Of a stretch of 64,000 nucleotides of DNA, positions 25,032 through 34,198 are shown piece after piece; position 1 is the stretch's first letter, and every line of letters starts with the position of its first letter. Position numbers and translations under genes: made by a program. Below the pieces are notes generated by a model. It ran no database searches. It worked only from the letters and a program-made list of their open reading frames with translations, and was not told where the DNA came from. This stretch comes from Actinacidiphila glaucinigra (GTDB taxonomy: Bacteria; Actinomycetota; Actinomycetes; Streptomycetales; Streptomycetaceae), in assembly GCF_900188405.1 (NCBI RefSeq), contig NZ_FZOF01000003.1:62001-126000 (forward strand), in the 5' to 3' direction.

Positions 25032-26369
25032 GTGAAGGACATCCTCGACGCAATCATGGCGTCCGAAAGCACGGCCGCGGACTTCGCCGCCCTGCCGCTG
25101 CCCGAGTCGTACCGCGCCATCACCGTCCACAAGGACGAGGCCGGCATGTTCGAGGGCGTGGACAGCCGCGCGAAGGACCCGCGCAAGTCGCTGCACCTGG
25201 ACGAGGTGCCCGTGCCCGAGCTCGGCCCGGGCGAGGCCCTGGTGGCCGTCATGGCCAGTTCGGTCAACTACAACTCGGTGTGGACCTCGATCTTCGAGCC
25301 CGTGTCGACGTTCGGCTTCCTCGAGCGGTACGGCAGGCTCTCCCCACTGACCAAGCGGCACGACCTGCCGTACCACGTGATCGGCTCCGACCTGGCGGGC
25401 GTCGTGCTGCGCACCGGGCCCGGCGTGAACCTCTGGAAGCCGGGCGACGAGGTCGTCGCGCACTGCCTGTCCGTCGAACTGGAGTCCGCGGACGGCCACA
25501 ACGACACGATGCTCGACCCCGAGCAGCGCATCTGGGGCTTCGAGACCAACTTCGGCGGCCTCGCCGAGATAGCGCTGGTCAAGTCGAACCAGCTGATGCC
25601 CAAGCCCAGGCACCTCAGCTGGGAGGAGGCCGCGGCCCCGGGGCTGGTGAACTCCACGGCCTACCGCCAGCTGGTCTCCCGCAACGGCGCCGGCATGAAG
25701 CAGGGCGACAACGTCCTGATCTGGGGCGCCAGCGGCGGCCTCGGCAGCTACGCCACCCAGTTCGCGCTGGCCGGCGGCGCCAACCCGATCTGCGTGGTCT
25801 CCTCGCCGCAGAAGGCGGAGATCTGCCGCCGCATGGGCGCCGAGGCCATCATCGACCGCACCGCCGAGAACTACCGGTTCTGGAAGGACGAGCACACCCA
25901 GGACCCGAAGGAGTGGAAGCGCCTCGGCAAGCGCATCCGCGAGCTGACCGACGGCGAGGACGTCGACATCGTCTTCGAGCACCCGGGCCGCGAGACCTTC
26001 GGCGCCTCGGTCTACGTCACCCGCAAGGGCGGCACGATCGTCACCTGCGCCTCGACCTCGGGCTACAACCACGAGTACGACAACCGCTACCTGTGGATGT
26101 CGCTCAAGCGCATCGTCGGCTCCCACTTCGCGAACTACCGCGAGGCGTGGGAGGCCAACCGCCTCATCGCCAAGGGCAAAATCCACCCCACGCTGTCGAA
26201 GACGTACCGCCTGGAGGACACCGGCCAGGCCGCCCACGACGTGCACCGCAACGTGCACCAGGGCAAGGTCGGCGTGCTGGCGCTCGCCCCCGAGGAGGGC
26301 CTCGGCGTCCGCGACGCGGAGTTGCGGGCCAGGCACATCGACGCCATCAACCGCTTCCGGAACGTCTGA
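25032..26369 (+). CDS. ccr: Crotonyl-CoA carboxylase/reductase
   Basis: 445-aa medium-chain dehydrogenase/reductase that reduces crotonyl-CoA with NADPH while adding CO2 to give (2S)-ethylmalonyl-CoA, the key step of the ethylmalonyl-CoA pathway and a source of polyketide extender units. Family marks: KDPRKSLHLDEVPVPELGPG, ASSVNYNSVWTSIFEP, GSDLAGVVLRTG, the NADPH loop WGASGGLGSYATQFALAGGA, and the CoA-side Phe/Asn/His set in FGGLAEIALVKSNQL and EHPGRETFGAS. GTG 25032 gives the usual N-terminus (KDILDAI) and has GGAGG 8 nt upstream. First gene of an operon with meaA 14 bp downstream. Confidence 0.97.
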   Translation: MKDILDAIMASESTAADFAALPLPESYRAITVHKDEAGMFEGVDSRAKDPRKSLHLDEVPVPELGPGEALVAVMASSVNYNSVWTSIFEPVSTFGFLERYGRLSPLTKRHDLPYHVIGSDLAGVVLRTGPGVNLWKPGDEVVAHCLSVELESADGHNDTMLDPEQRIWGFETNFGGLAEIALVKSNQLMPKPRHLSWEEAAAPGLVNSTAYRQLVSRNGAGMKQGDNVLIWGASGGLGSYATQFALAGGANPICVVSSPQKAEICRRMGAEAIIDRTAENYRFWKDEHTQDPKEWKRLGKRIRELTDGEDVDIVFEHPGRETFGASVYVTRKGGTIVTCASTSGYNHEYDNRYLWMSLKRIVGSHFANYREAWEANRLIAKGKIHPTLSKTYRLEDTGQAAHDVHRNVHQGKVGVLALAPEEGLGVRDAELRARHIDAINRFRNV

Positions 26370-26383
26370 GACCGGGAGGGACC

Positions 26384-28396
26384 ATGAACGAGCGTCAGAA
26401 GGATCGTCCGTGGCTGATGCGGACGTACGCGGGGCACTCCACCGCCGAGGCGTCCAACGCCCTGTACCGCCGCAACCTCGCCAAGGGCCAGACCGGCCTG
26501 TCGGTCGCGTTCGACCTCCCGACGCAGACCGGGTACGACCCCGACCACATCCTGGCCCGCGGCGAGGTGGGCCGGGTCGGGGTCCCGGTCGCCCACCTCG
26601 GCGACATGCGCCGGCTCTTCCAGGACATCCCTCTGGAGGAGATGAACACCTCGATGACCATCAACGCCAGCGCCATGTGGCTGCTCGCGCTCTACCAGGT
26701 GGTCGCCGAGGAGCAGGGCGCCGACGTCACCAGGCTCCAGGGGACGACGCAGAACGACATCGTCAAGGAGTACCTGTCGCGCGGGACGTACGTCTTCCCG
26801 CCCGGCCCGTCGCTCCGGCTGACGACGGACATGATCGCGTACACGGTCAACCACCTCCCCAAGTGGAACCCGATCAACATCTGCAGCTACCACCTGCAGG
26901 AGGCCGGGGCCACGCCGGTGCAGGAGATCGCGTACGCGATGTCCACCGCGATCGCCGTCCTCGACGCGGTCCGCGACTCCGGCCAGGTGCCGCAGGAGCG
27001 GATGGGCGACGTCGTCGCGCGGATCTCCTTCTTCGTCAACGCGGGCGTCCGCTTCGTCGAGGAGATGTGCAAGATGCGGGCCTTCACCCGCATCTGGGAC
27101 AAGGTCACCCGCGAGCGCTACGGCATCGAGGACCCCAGGCAGCGCCGCTTCCGCTACGGGGTGCAGGTCAACTCGCTCGGCCTGACGGAGGCGCAGCCGG
27201 AGAACAACGTCCAGCGCATCGTGCTGGAGATGCTGGCCGTGACGCTCTCCAAGGACGCCCGGGCCCGAGCCGTGCAGCTGCCGGCCTGGAACGAGGCGCT
27301 GGGCCTGCCGCGCCCCTGGGACCAGCAGTGGTCCCTGCGCATCCAGCAGGTGCTGGCCCACGAGAGCGACCTGCTGGAGTACGGCGACATCTTCGACGGC
27401 AGCCACGTCGTCGAGGCGAAGGTGGCCGAGCTGGTCGAGCGGTCGCTGGCCGAGATCGGGCACATCCAGGAGATGGGCGGCGCCATGGCAGCCGTGGAGT
27501 CCGGCTACCTGAAGTCGCAGCTGGTCTCCTCGCACGCCGAGCGCCGGGCGCGGATCGAGTCCGGCGAGGAGAAGATCATCGGCGTCAACTGCTACGAGGG
27601 CACCGAGCCCAGCCCCCTCACCTCGGATCTGGACGGCGCCATCATGACCGTCGACCCGGAGAACGAGGCGCGGGTCGTCGCCGCCCTCCACGAGTGGCGC
27701 GACAACCGGGACGAGGTACGGGCACAGCGGTCGCTGGAGGCCCTCAAGGCCGCGGCGGCCGGCACCGGCAACCTCATGGAGGCCACCTTGGAGTGCGCCC
27801 GGGCGGGCGTCACCACGGGCGAGTGGTCCTGGGCGCTGCGCGACGTCTTCGGCGAGTTCCGCGCCCCGACGGGCGTGAGCGGCGCCCCCGTCGCGGTCAC
27901 CGCCGAGCCGGGCACGCCGATGGCCGAGGTACGCCGCAAGGTGGCGCGGACGGCCGGGGAGCTGGGCACCGGCAAGCTGCGGCTGCTGGTGGGCAAGCCG
28001 GGCCTGGACGGTCACTCCAACGGCGCCGAGCAGATCGCCGTACGGGCGCGCGACGCCGGCTTCGAGGTGGTCTACCAGGGCATCCGGCTGACGCCCGAGC
28101 AGATCGTCTCGGCCGCGGTCGCCGAGGACGTCCACTGCGTGGGCCTGTCGATCCTCTCCGGGTCGCACGCCGAGCTGGTGCCGGACGTGCTGGACCGGCT
28201 CCGCAGGGCCGGCGTGGACGACGTGCCGGTCATCGCGGGCGGCATCATCCCGCCGGCGGACGCGGCCAAGCTGGTCGAGTCCGGTGTCGCGGCCGTGTTC
28301 ACGCCGAAGGACTTCGGGATCACCGAGATCATCGGCAGGATCGTGGACGAGATCCGCAGGGCCAACAAGCTGGACCCGCTGGAGGTCGCCGCGTGA
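26384..28396 (+). CDS. meaA: B12-dependent ethylmalonyl-CoA mutase (MeaA)
   Basis: 670-aa adenosylcobalamin mutase, single chain, with the catalytic barrel first (RPWLMRTYAGHSTAEASNAL, GLSVAFDLPTQTGYD) and the cobalamin-binding domain last (about 525-660), with the base-off motif LDGHSNGAEQI and GLSILSGSHAEL. It converts ethylmalonyl-CoA to methylsuccinyl-CoA. The length and the NALYRRNLAKGQTGLSVAF block match MeaA/Ecm rather than the two-subunit methylmalonyl- or isobutyryl-CoA mutases. ATG 26384 with GGGAGGG upstream. Its stop overlaps a 17-codon minigene by GTGA. Confidence 0.95.
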   Translation: MNERQKDRPWLMRTYAGHSTAEASNALYRRNLAKGQTGLSVAFDLPTQTGYDPDHILARGEVGRVGVPVAHLGDMRRLFQDIPLEEMNTSMTINASAMWLLALYQVVAEEQGADVTRLQGTTQNDIVKEYLSRGTYVFPPGPSLRLTTDMIAYTVNHLPKWNPINICSYHLQEAGATPVQEIAYAMSTAIAVLDAVRDSGQVPQERMGDVVARISFFVNAGVRFVEEMCKMRAFTRIWDKVTRERYGIEDPRQRRFRYGVQVNSLGLTEAQPENNVQRIVLEMLAVTLSKDARARAVQLPAWNEALGLPRPWDQQWSLRIQQVLAHESDLLEYGDIFDGSHVVEAKVAELVERSLAEIGHIQEMGGAMAAVESGYLKSQLVSSHAERRARIESGEEKIIGVNCYEGTEPSPLTSDLDGAIMTVDPENEARVVAALHEWRDNRDEVRAQRSLEALKAAAAGTGNLMEATLECARAGVTTGEWSWALRDVFGEFRAPTGVSGAPVAVTAEPGTPMAEVRRKVARTAGELGTGKLRLLVGKPGLDGHSNGAEQIAVRARDAGFEVVYQGIRLTPEQIVSAAVAEDVHCVGLSILSGSHAELVPDVLDRLRRAGVDDVPVIAGGIIPPADAAKLVESGVAAVFTPKDFGITEIIGRIVDEIRRANKLDPLEVAA

Positions 28397-28446
28397 CCCC
28401 CGCGACGAACACCCGTACGAACACGTTCGACACCCCGGAGGCGTAG
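28393..28446 (+). other. 17-codon minigene between meaA and the MaoC hydratase
   Basis: GTG overlapping the meaA stop (GTGA) opens a frame VTPATNTRTNTFDTPEA ending in TAG six bases before the hydratase start. In several Streptomyces the mesaconyl/malyl-CoA lyase (HpcH/HpaI aldolase) gene occupies this place. The minigene could be the scar of a deleted lyase gene, a coupling device that delivers ribosomes to the next start, or chance. I cannot match it to either end of a lyase. Confidence 0.4.
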
Positions 28447-28451
28447 GAGAG

Positions 28452-28955
28452 ATGCAGTTCGGCCGTACGTATGAAGAGTTCGAGGTCGGCGCCGTCTACA
28501 AGCACTGGCCCGGGAAGACGGTCACCGAGTACGACGACCACCTCTTCTGCCTCCTGACCATGAATCACCACCCGCTCCACATGGACGCGAACTACGCCGA
28601 GAAGACCACCGACTTCGGGAAGAACGTGGTCGTGGGGAACTACGTCTACTCCCTGCTGCTCGGCATGTCGGTGCCGGACGTCTCCGGCAAGGCGATCGCC
28701 AACCTGGAGGTCGAGTCGCTCAAGCACGTGGCGCCGACCTTCCACGGCGACACCATCTACGGCGAGACGACCGTGCTGGACAAATGGCCGTCGAAGTCGA
28801 AGGACGACCGCGGGATCGTCCACGTGGAGACCAAGGGGTACAAGCAGGACGGCACCCTGGTGTGCGTCTTCCGCCGCAAGGTGATGGTCCCCACCGCCAC
28901 CTACATCAAGGAGCGCGGCGGCGAGCAGCCCGGCCGCCCCGAGCTGAACGCCTAG
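28452..28955 (+). CDS. MaoC-type hydratase, probable mesaconyl-CoA hydratase
   Basis: 167-aa hot-dog-fold dehydratase. The R-hydratase-like catalytic pair is in CLLTMNHHPLHMDANYAEKT, followed by VVVGNYVYSLLLGMSVPD, HVAPTFHGDTIYGET and a C-terminal CVFRRKVMVP strand. In the ethylmalonyl-CoA pathway the enzyme interconverts mesaconyl-C1-CoA and beta-methylmalyl-CoA; the position between meaA and an acyl-CoA dehydrogenase supports this. The Shine-Dalgarno is probably GGAGG at 10 nt, inside the minigene, since AGGAGAG abuts the ATG. The next gene follows after 12 bp. Confidence 0.88.
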   Translation: MQFGRTYEEFEVGAVYKHWPGKTVTEYDDHLFCLLTMNHHPLHMDANYAEKTTDFGKNVVVGNYVYSLLLGMSVPDVSGKAIANLEVESLKHVAPTFHGDTIYGETTVLDKWPSKSKDDRGIVHVETKGYKQDGTLVCVFRRKVMVPTATYIKERGGEQPGRPELNA

Positions 28956-28967
28956 GAGACCGCAGAC

Positions 28968-30179
28968 ATGAGCCGCCTCGCGCAGACCGACGGGCTGACC
29001 GACATCCAGCAGGAGATCCTCTCCACCGTCCGCAGCTTCGTCGACAAGGAGATCATCCCGGTCGCCAACGAGCTGGAGCACAAGGACGAGTACCCCACCG
29101 ACATCGTTGAGGGCCTCAAGGAACTCGGCATCTTCGGGCTGATGATCCCCGAGGAGTACGGCGGCCTCGGCGAGTCCCTGCTCACCTACGCCCTGACGGT
29201 CGAGGAGATCGCCCGCGGCTGGATGAGCGTGTCGGGCATCATCAACACGCACTTCATCGTCGCCTACATGCTCAAGCAGCACGGCACCGAGGAGCAGAAG
29301 GAGTACTTCCTGCCCCGCATGGCCACCGGTGAGGTGCGCGGCGCCTTCTCGATGTCCGAGCCGGGCCTCGGCTCCGACGTCTCGGCGATCCGCACCAAGG
29401 CGGTCCGGGACGGCGACGACTACGTCATCAACGGCCAGAAGATGTGGCTGACCAACGGCGGCACGTCCAACCTCGTCGCGGTGCTGTGCCGGACCGACGA
29501 GGGTCAGCCCGAGGGCGCGGCCCCACACAAGTCCATGACGACCTTCCTCATCGAGAAGGAGCCGGGCTTCGGCCCGAACCCGAAGGTGAAGGGTCTCACC
29601 GTGCCCGGCAAGATCGAGAAGATGGGCTACAAGGGCGTCGACACGACCGAACTCATCCTCGAGGATGTGAAGATTCCGTCAAATCGCGTCCTGGGCGGTC
29701 AGAGCGGCCGCGGCTTTTACCAAATGATGGACGGTGTCGAGGTCGGCCGGGTCAACGTGGCGGCCCGGGGCTGCGGTGTCGCACAGCGGGCCTTCGAATT
29801 GGGGATCGCGTACGCCCAGCAGCGGCAGACCTTCGGCAAGCCGATCGCGCAGCACCAGGCGATCCAGTTCAAGCTCTCGGAGATGGCCACCAAGGTCGAG
29901 GCGGCCCACGCGCTGATGGTGAACGCGGCCCGCAAGAAGGATTCCGGCCAGCGCAACGACCTCGAGGCCGGCATGGCGAAGTACCTGGCCTCGGAGTACT
30001 GCAAGGAGGTCGTGGAGGACTCCTTCCGCATCCACGGCGGCTACGGCTTCTCCAAGGAGTACGAGATCGAGCGCCTGTACCGCGAGGCACCGATGCTGCT
30101 CATCGGCGAGGGCACCGCCGAGATCCAGAAAATGATCATCGGCCGCCGGCTGCTCGAGGAGTACCGGATCCAGGGGTGA
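28968..30179 (+). CDS. Acyl-CoA dehydrogenase, probable methylsuccinyl-CoA dehydrogenase
   Basis: 403-aa FAD flavoprotein with the standard acyl-CoA dehydrogenase layout: helical N-terminal domain (LGIFGLMIPEEYGGLG), middle beta domain (FSMSEPGLGSDVSAI; MWLTNGG) and C-terminal helices with the catalytic-Glu region (HGGYGFSKEYEIERLYREAP). The operon context points to oxidation of methylsuccinyl-CoA to mesaconyl-CoA. It is shorter than the Rhodobacter-type methylsuccinyl-CoA dehydrogenase, so assignment rests on context, and a short-chain or branched-chain substrate is possible. Codon use around 29,670-29,800 is slightly less GC-biased than its surroundings. Last gene of the ccr operon. Confidence 0.9.
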   Translation: MSRLAQTDGLTDIQQEILSTVRSFVDKEIIPVANELEHKDEYPTDIVEGLKELGIFGLMIPEEYGGLGESLLTYALTVEEIARGWMSVSGIINTHFIVAYMLKQHGTEEQKEYFLPRMATGEVRGAFSMSEPGLGSDVSAIRTKAVRDGDDYVINGQKMWLTNGGTSNLVAVLCRTDEGQPEGAAPHKSMTTFLIEKEPGFGPNPKVKGLTVPGKIEKMGYKGVDTTELILEDVKIPSNRVLGGQSGRGFYQMMDGVEVGRVNVAARGCGVAQRAFELGIAYAQQRQTFGKPIAQHQAIQFKLSEMATKVEAAHALMVNAARKKDSGQRNDLEAGMAKYLASEYCKEVVEDSFRIHGGYGFSKEYEIERLYREAPMLLIGEGTAEIQKMIIGRRLLEEYRIQG

Positions 30180-30183
30180 ATGT

Positions 30184-30224
30184 CTGGGTTGTGACACTTT
30201 GTGCGAGCCAAAGGTCACACCCAG
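30184..30224 (+). terminator. Long imperfect hairpin after the acyl-CoA dehydrogenase gene
   Basis: CTGGG-T-TGTGAC-A-CTTTG pairs with CAAAG-GTCACA-CCCAG around a TGCGAGC loop: 16 bp with two single bulges, starting 5 bp past the stop. Less GC-rich than other terminators here; it could also be a regulatory hairpin. Confidence 0.55.
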
Positions 30225-30350
30225 TCATCAAATACCGGCCACTGACTCGACTGCTGGCTTGCCCAGTTGCCGGGGACTCCCGATACCATTCACGGAAAGC
30301 CGCCGTCCCCTGCACCATCATTGCGGCACCCTCCGCTACGAAGGTCTTCC

Positions 30351-31007
30351 ATGCCCCACAGCCATTCCTCTGCACAACGCGACAGCCGGGCCGGCGTACG
30401 CCTCGCGCGCGGAGCGTCGCCGTGGCTCCTCCCGACCGTCGCCACCGCGGCGGTCAGCCTCGTCCGCGCCCGCCGCTCCGGGCGCTGGGCGGCCGTGGCC
30501 GTCCCCACCACCGCCCTCGCGGCGGGCATGCTGTGGTTCTTCCGCGACCCCGAGCGCGAGATCGCCCAGGGCCGCGTCATCTCGCCGGCCGACGGCGTGG
30601 TGCAGAGCATCATGCCGTGGAAGGACGGGCGCACCCGCGTCGCGATCTTCATGAGCCCGCTGAACGTCCACGTGAACCGCGCGCCGCTCGCCGGCACGGT
30701 CACGTCCGTGGAGCACATCCCCGGTGGATTCGTTCCGGCGTTCAACAAGGAGAGCGAGAACAACGAGCGCGTCGTCTGGCACTTCGACACCGAGCTCGGC
30801 GACATCGAGATGGTGCAGATCGCCGGAGCCGTGGCGCGCCGCATCGTCCCTTACGTGCCGCAGGGCACCAAGGTGGAGCAGGGCGAGCGCATCGGCCTGA
30901 TCCGCTTCGGCTCCCGTGTGGACATCTACCTCCCGGAGGGCGTCGAGCCCGCCGTCGAGGTCGGCCAGACCACCGTGGCTGGGGTGACGCGCCTTGACCG
31001 TGATTGA
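30351..31007 (+). CDS. psd: Phosphatidylserine decarboxylase
   Basis: 218-aa pyruvoyl enzyme making phosphatidylethanolamine at the membrane. An N-terminal hydrophobic segment (about 20-60) anchors it; [25 protein letters not shown] and [16 protein letters not shown] are family blocks. The self-cleavage site is in [14 protein letters not shown]: cutting between Gly and Ser would leave the pyruvoyl group on a short alpha chain, as in the short (archaeal-type) Psd group. ATG 30351 with GAAGG upstream fits the membrane start. The last 14 bp overlap pssA, so the two form a phosphatidylethanolamine synthesis operon. Confidence 0.93.
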   Translation: MPHSHSSAQRDSRAGVRLARGASPWLLPTVATAAVSLVRARRSGRWAAVAVPTTALAAGMLWFFRDPEREIAQGRVISPADGVVQSIMPWKDGRTRVAIFMSPLNVHVNRAPLAGTVTSVEHIPGGFVPAFNKESENNERVVWHFDTELGDIEMVQIAGAVARRIVPYVPQGTKVEQGERIGLIRFGSRVDIYLPEGVEPAVEVGQTTVAGVTRLDRD

Positions 31008-31845
31008 TCCCGACACCCAGGCACCATGGGTCGCCTCGGTGGACGAGGACGACGACGATGACATGCCTCTGTCGACGCGCCTGTCGATAGCGGACGGCCT
31101 CACCCTCGGCAACGCGATCTGCGGATTCATGGCGGTGTACTTCACCACCACCGGGGTGCTGGTCCCGCACCTGATGGGCAACACCGACGGCGGCATGACG
31201 CGGCACAGCGCCGCCACCGCCGTGCTGCTGATGCTCATGGCCTCGGTCTTCGACCTCTTCGACGGGCTCGTGGCGCGCAAGCTGCGCAGCTCGGCGATGG
31301 GCGCGGAACTGGACAACCTGTCGGACCTGATCAGCTTCGGCCTGGCCCCCGCCTACTTCGTGGTCGTCTGGGGCCTGATCTCGGACGACGCCTACGGCAA
31401 GGTGTCGGCGGTGGCGGCGGTCGTGGTGCTGCTCGCGGTCGTCCTGCGCCTGGCACGCTTCTCCTGCACGACGGTGCGGGAGGGGATCTTCCAGGGCATG
31501 CCGAGCCCCTTCGGGGCGATGACGGTCATCTCGGTCGTGCTCCTGGAGCTGCCCTTCATCCCGACGGTGCTGGCCATCGTCGGTGTGGCGTGGCTGATGG
31601 TCAGCCGGGTCGAGTACCCGAAGCCGCGTGGCCGGCTCGCGACGATCACGCTCGCCTGGATCGTGCTGAGCATGGGCTGCCTGGTCTGCTGGGCGTTCGC
31701 CGTCCCCGGCGGTGACGTGCTGCTGCAGACGGGCGCGGCCCTGCAGATCTGCGCCGCGGCGGTGATCCCGCTCTTCGCGACGACCCGCCGGGTCAACACG
31801 ATCCGCAACAACCGCCGTGAGGCGCGTACGGCGCAGCTTCCGTAG
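30994..31845 (+). CDS. pssA: CDP-diacylglycerol-serine O-phosphatidyltransferase
   Basis: 283-aa integral membrane enzyme that joins CDP-diacylglycerol and serine to give phosphatidylserine, the substrate of Psd. The CDP-alcohol phosphatidyltransferase signature is in [20 protein letters not shown] followed by DNLSD, with both terminal aspartates; spacing between AR and G is one residue shorter than in the usual pattern. About eight membrane helices follow or flank it. An acidic patch (DEDDDDD) precedes the first helix. The start is TTG 30994, overlapping psd by 14 bp; GTG 31000 is an alternative. Terminator follows. Confidence 0.93.
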   Translation: MTVIDPDTQAPWVASVDEDDDDDMPLSTRLSIADGLTLGNAICGFMAVYFTTTGVLVPHLMGNTDGGMTRHSAATAVLLMLMASVFDLFDGLVARKLRSSAMGAELDNLSDLISFGLAPAYFVVVWGLISDDAYGKVSAVAAVVVLLAVVLRLARFSCTTVREGIFQGMPSPFGAMTVISVVLLELPFIPTVLAIVGVAWLMVSRVEYPKPRGRLATITLAWIVLSMGCLVCWAFAVPGGDVLLQTGAALQICAAAVIPLFATTRRVNTIRNNRREARTAQLP

Positions 31846-31878
31846 CCGTACGGCCGCACAGCCGTACGAGGTACGTGA

Positions 31879-31913
31879 CAGGGGCCCCGAGCCGGGAAGG
31901 CTCGGGGCCCCTG
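31879..31913. terminator. Bidirectional terminator between pssA and glycerate kinase
   Basis: 15-bp perfect stem CAGGGGCCCCGAGCC with its complement and a GGGAA loop, between convergent genes. Confidence 0.75.
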
Positions 31914-31924
31914 GCGTTCCCCGG

Positions 31925-33052
31925 TCAGGCCGCCAGGTCGCGCGCGATGTCCCCGGCGAGGCGCTCCAGCAGCGGCCCGGCCTCCGCTATGCAGCGCGCC
32001 GGGTCGGGCTCGAGGTCGGTCAGCGCGTACGCCCGCCGGATGCCGGCCGCGCCCAGGGCCGGCCCGGACAGCGTGAGACGGCCGCAGACGGCGACCACGT
32101 CCACGTCCCGGGCACGGGCGGCGGCCGCGACACCGGCCGGGGCCTTGCCGTGCAGGGTCTGCTCGTCCAGCGAGCCCTCGCCGGTGATGACCAGGTCGGC
32201 CCGCTCCAGGGCCTCCGCGAAGCCGAGCATGTCCAGGAGCACCTGGACGCCGGGCCGGAAGGAGGCGCCCAGGCCCACCAGCGCCCCGAACCCGACCCCG
32301 CCGGCCGCGCCCGCGCCCGGGGACTCGGCGGCCGCACCGGCCCCCAGCACCTCGGCGTAGCGGGCGAGCGCGGCGTCCAGCGTCGCGACGTCCTCCTGCG
32401 TGGCGCCCTTCTGCGGACCGTAGACGGCGGCGGCGCCCTTGGGGCCGAGCAGCGGGTTGTCGACGTCGCTGGCGAGGACGACCTCGGTGGCGGCGAGCTT
32501 CGGGTCGAGACCGGACAGGTCCGCCGAGGCCAGCCCGGCGAGCGCCGCACCGCCCGGACCGACCGGTTCGCCCCGGTCGTCCAGCAGACGGGCGCCGAGC
32601 GCGACGAGCATGCCCGCGCCGCCGTCGTTGGTCGCGCTGCCGCCGACGCCGAGCACGACGGACCGCGCCCCCGCGTCGAGCACCGCCCTCAGCAGCTCAC
32701 CGGTGCCGCGGGTGGTCGCCGTCAGCGGCGCGAAGACTCCCGGCGGCAGGTGCCGCAGTCCCGAGGCCTCGGCCATCTCCACCACGGCGGTGCCGTCGCG
32801 CAGCGCGTACGCGGCGGTGACCGGCTCCCCGAGCGGCCCGGTGACCTCCACCAGCCGCCGTTCGAACCCCGCGGCGACGGCGGCGTCCACCGTGCCGTCC
32901 CCGCCGTCGGCCACCGGCACGGACTCGACGACGAGACCGGGGGCGGCCCGCCGCAGTCCCGCCCCGAGCCGCTCCGCCACCTCGACGGCGGTGAGCGAAC
33001 CCTTGAACTTGTCCGCTGCTATGAGCACCCGCACAGGCCGTGCGTCCGTCAC
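31925..33052 (-). CDS. Glycerate kinase (GlxK/GarK family)
   Basis: 375-aa type II glycerate kinase, ATP-dependent, making a phosphoglycerate and linking glyoxylate or serine breakdown to glycolysis. Family blocks: VLIAADKFKGSLTAVEVAE at the N-terminus, ADGGDGTVDA, SVVLGVGGSATNDGGAGML, VLASDVDNPLLGPKGAA and VITGEGSLDEQTLHGK. GTG 33052 has AAGGGAGA 6 nt upstream; longer frames extend into the divergent ADP-ribosylglycohydrolase gene and are discarded. Single gene; shares a 71-bp divergent promoter region with the next gene. Confidence 0.93.
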   Translation of the reverse strand: MTDARPVRVLIAADKFKGSLTAVEVAERLGAGLRRAAPGLVVESVPVADGGDGTVDAAVAAGFERRLVEVTGPLGEPVTAAYALRDGTAVVEMAEASGLRHLPPGVFAPLTATTRGTGELLRAVLDAGARSVVLGVGGSATNDGGAGMLVALGARLLDDRGEPVGPGGAALAGLASADLSGLDPKLAATEVVLASDVDNPLLGPKGAAAVYGPQKGATQEDVATLDAALARYAEVLGAGAAAESPGAGAAGGVGFGALVGLGASFRPGVQVLLDMLGFAEALERADLVITGEGSLDEQTLHGKAPAGVAAAARARDVDVVAVCGRLTLSGPALGAAGIRRAYALTDLEPDPARCIAEAGPLLERLAGDIARDLAA

Positions 33053-33123
33053 TTTGATCTCCCTTACGGCAGGTCGCGCCGCTTGGACCCTATCCCGGGG
33101 TGCCCGGGCGGTACACCGTAGGC

Positions 33124-34188
33124 ATGGCCCTCTCCGCCCTCTCCCTCGAAGACCGCGTCCTCGGCGGCTGGCTCGGCCGGATCGCCGGCAACATGCTCGG
33201 CAAGCCCGTCGAGCGCGGCGACCACTGGACCCGCGAGCGCATCGACCGCTACCTGAGCATGGCCGGCGCGCTGCCGCTGACCGACTACATCCCGGTGCTC
33301 GACCCGCCGCCGGACCCGGCCGAGTTCGCACTGCGCCCGGAGTGGCCGCAGTGCACCCGCGGCAACATCCACGGCAGCGCGCGGGACGACGACGTCGACT
33401 ACGCGATCCTCGGGCTCGACCTGCTGGAGACGTACGGCCCGGACTTCACCACCGAGCAGGTCGGCGAACTGTGGCTGCTGCGCCTCCCCTACCTGCAGAC
33501 CTTCACCGCCGAGCGGGCGGCGTACCGCAACCTCGCCAACGGGCTGAGGCCGCCGCTGACGGCCACGGCCGACAACCCGTACCAGGAGTGGATCGGGGCG
33601 CTGATCCGCGCCGACGTCCACGGCTGGACCTCCCCCGGCGATCCGCGCCGGGCCGCCTCGCTCGCCCGCCGGGACGCGGTGCTGTCGCACACGGGCAACG
33701 GGGTGTACGGCGCGATGTGGGCGGCGGCGCTGATCGCGGCCGCGTTCACGGCGCCCGGCGCCCGGGCCGCGCTGGAGTCGGCGCTGCAGCACGTCCCGCC
33801 GGGCTGCCGGCTGGCCCGTACGGTGCGGGGGACCATGGCGCTGCACGAGGCGGGGCTCGACTGGGCCGCCACGATGGCGGAGCTGGACGAGGAGACCCGC
33901 GGGCTGCACTGGATCCACACCGTCCCCAACGCCGCGCTCGTCACCGCCGGACTGCTCTACGGCGCGGGCGACTTCACCGCCACCATCACGCTGACCGTAC
34001 GCGGCGGCCTGGACACCGACTCCGCCGGCGCGACGGCGGGTTCGGTCGCCGGGGTGCTCTGCGGCGCGGCCGCGATCCCCCCGCAGTGGACCGAGCCGCT
34101 GCAGGACCGGGTGCGCAGCGCCGTGTTCGGCTTCGACGGGGCGGCGATCAGCGAACTGGCCCGCCGCACGGTTCTTCTGGTGCCGTAG
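33124..34188 (+). CDS. ADP-ribosylglycohydrolase family protein
   Basis: 354-aa all-helical hydrolase of the DraG/ARH type, which removes ADP-ribose from proteins, nucleic acids or metabolites using two Mg ions. Metal ligands are visible: GSARDDDVDYAILGL near residue 85-100 and GLDTDSAGATAGSVAG near residue 295-310; the N-terminal RVLGGWLGRIAGNMLGKPVE block is also diagnostic. ATG 33124 begins the domain. Ketopantoate-reductase-like and NUDIX genes follow closely (10 bp and a 4-bp overlap), so the three are probably one operon; NUDIX enzymes often hydrolyse free ADP-ribose. Confidence 0.92.
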   Translation: MALSALSLEDRVLGGWLGRIAGNMLGKPVERGDHWTRERIDRYLSMAGALPLTDYIPVLDPPPDPAEFALRPEWPQCTRGNIHGSARDDDVDYAILGLDLLETYGPDFTTEQVGELWLLRLPYLQTFTAERAAYRNLANGLRPPLTATADNPYQEWIGALIRADVHGWTSPGDPRRAASLARRDAVLSHTGNGVYGAMWAAALIAAAFTAPGARAALESALQHVPPGCRLARTVRGTMALHEAGLDWAATMAELDEETRGLHWIHTVPNAALVTAGLLYGAGDFTATITLTVRGGLDTDSAGATAGSVAGVLCGAAAIPPQWTEPLQDRVRSAVFGFDGAAISELARRTVLLVP

Positions 34189-34198
34189 GGTCTCGCGT

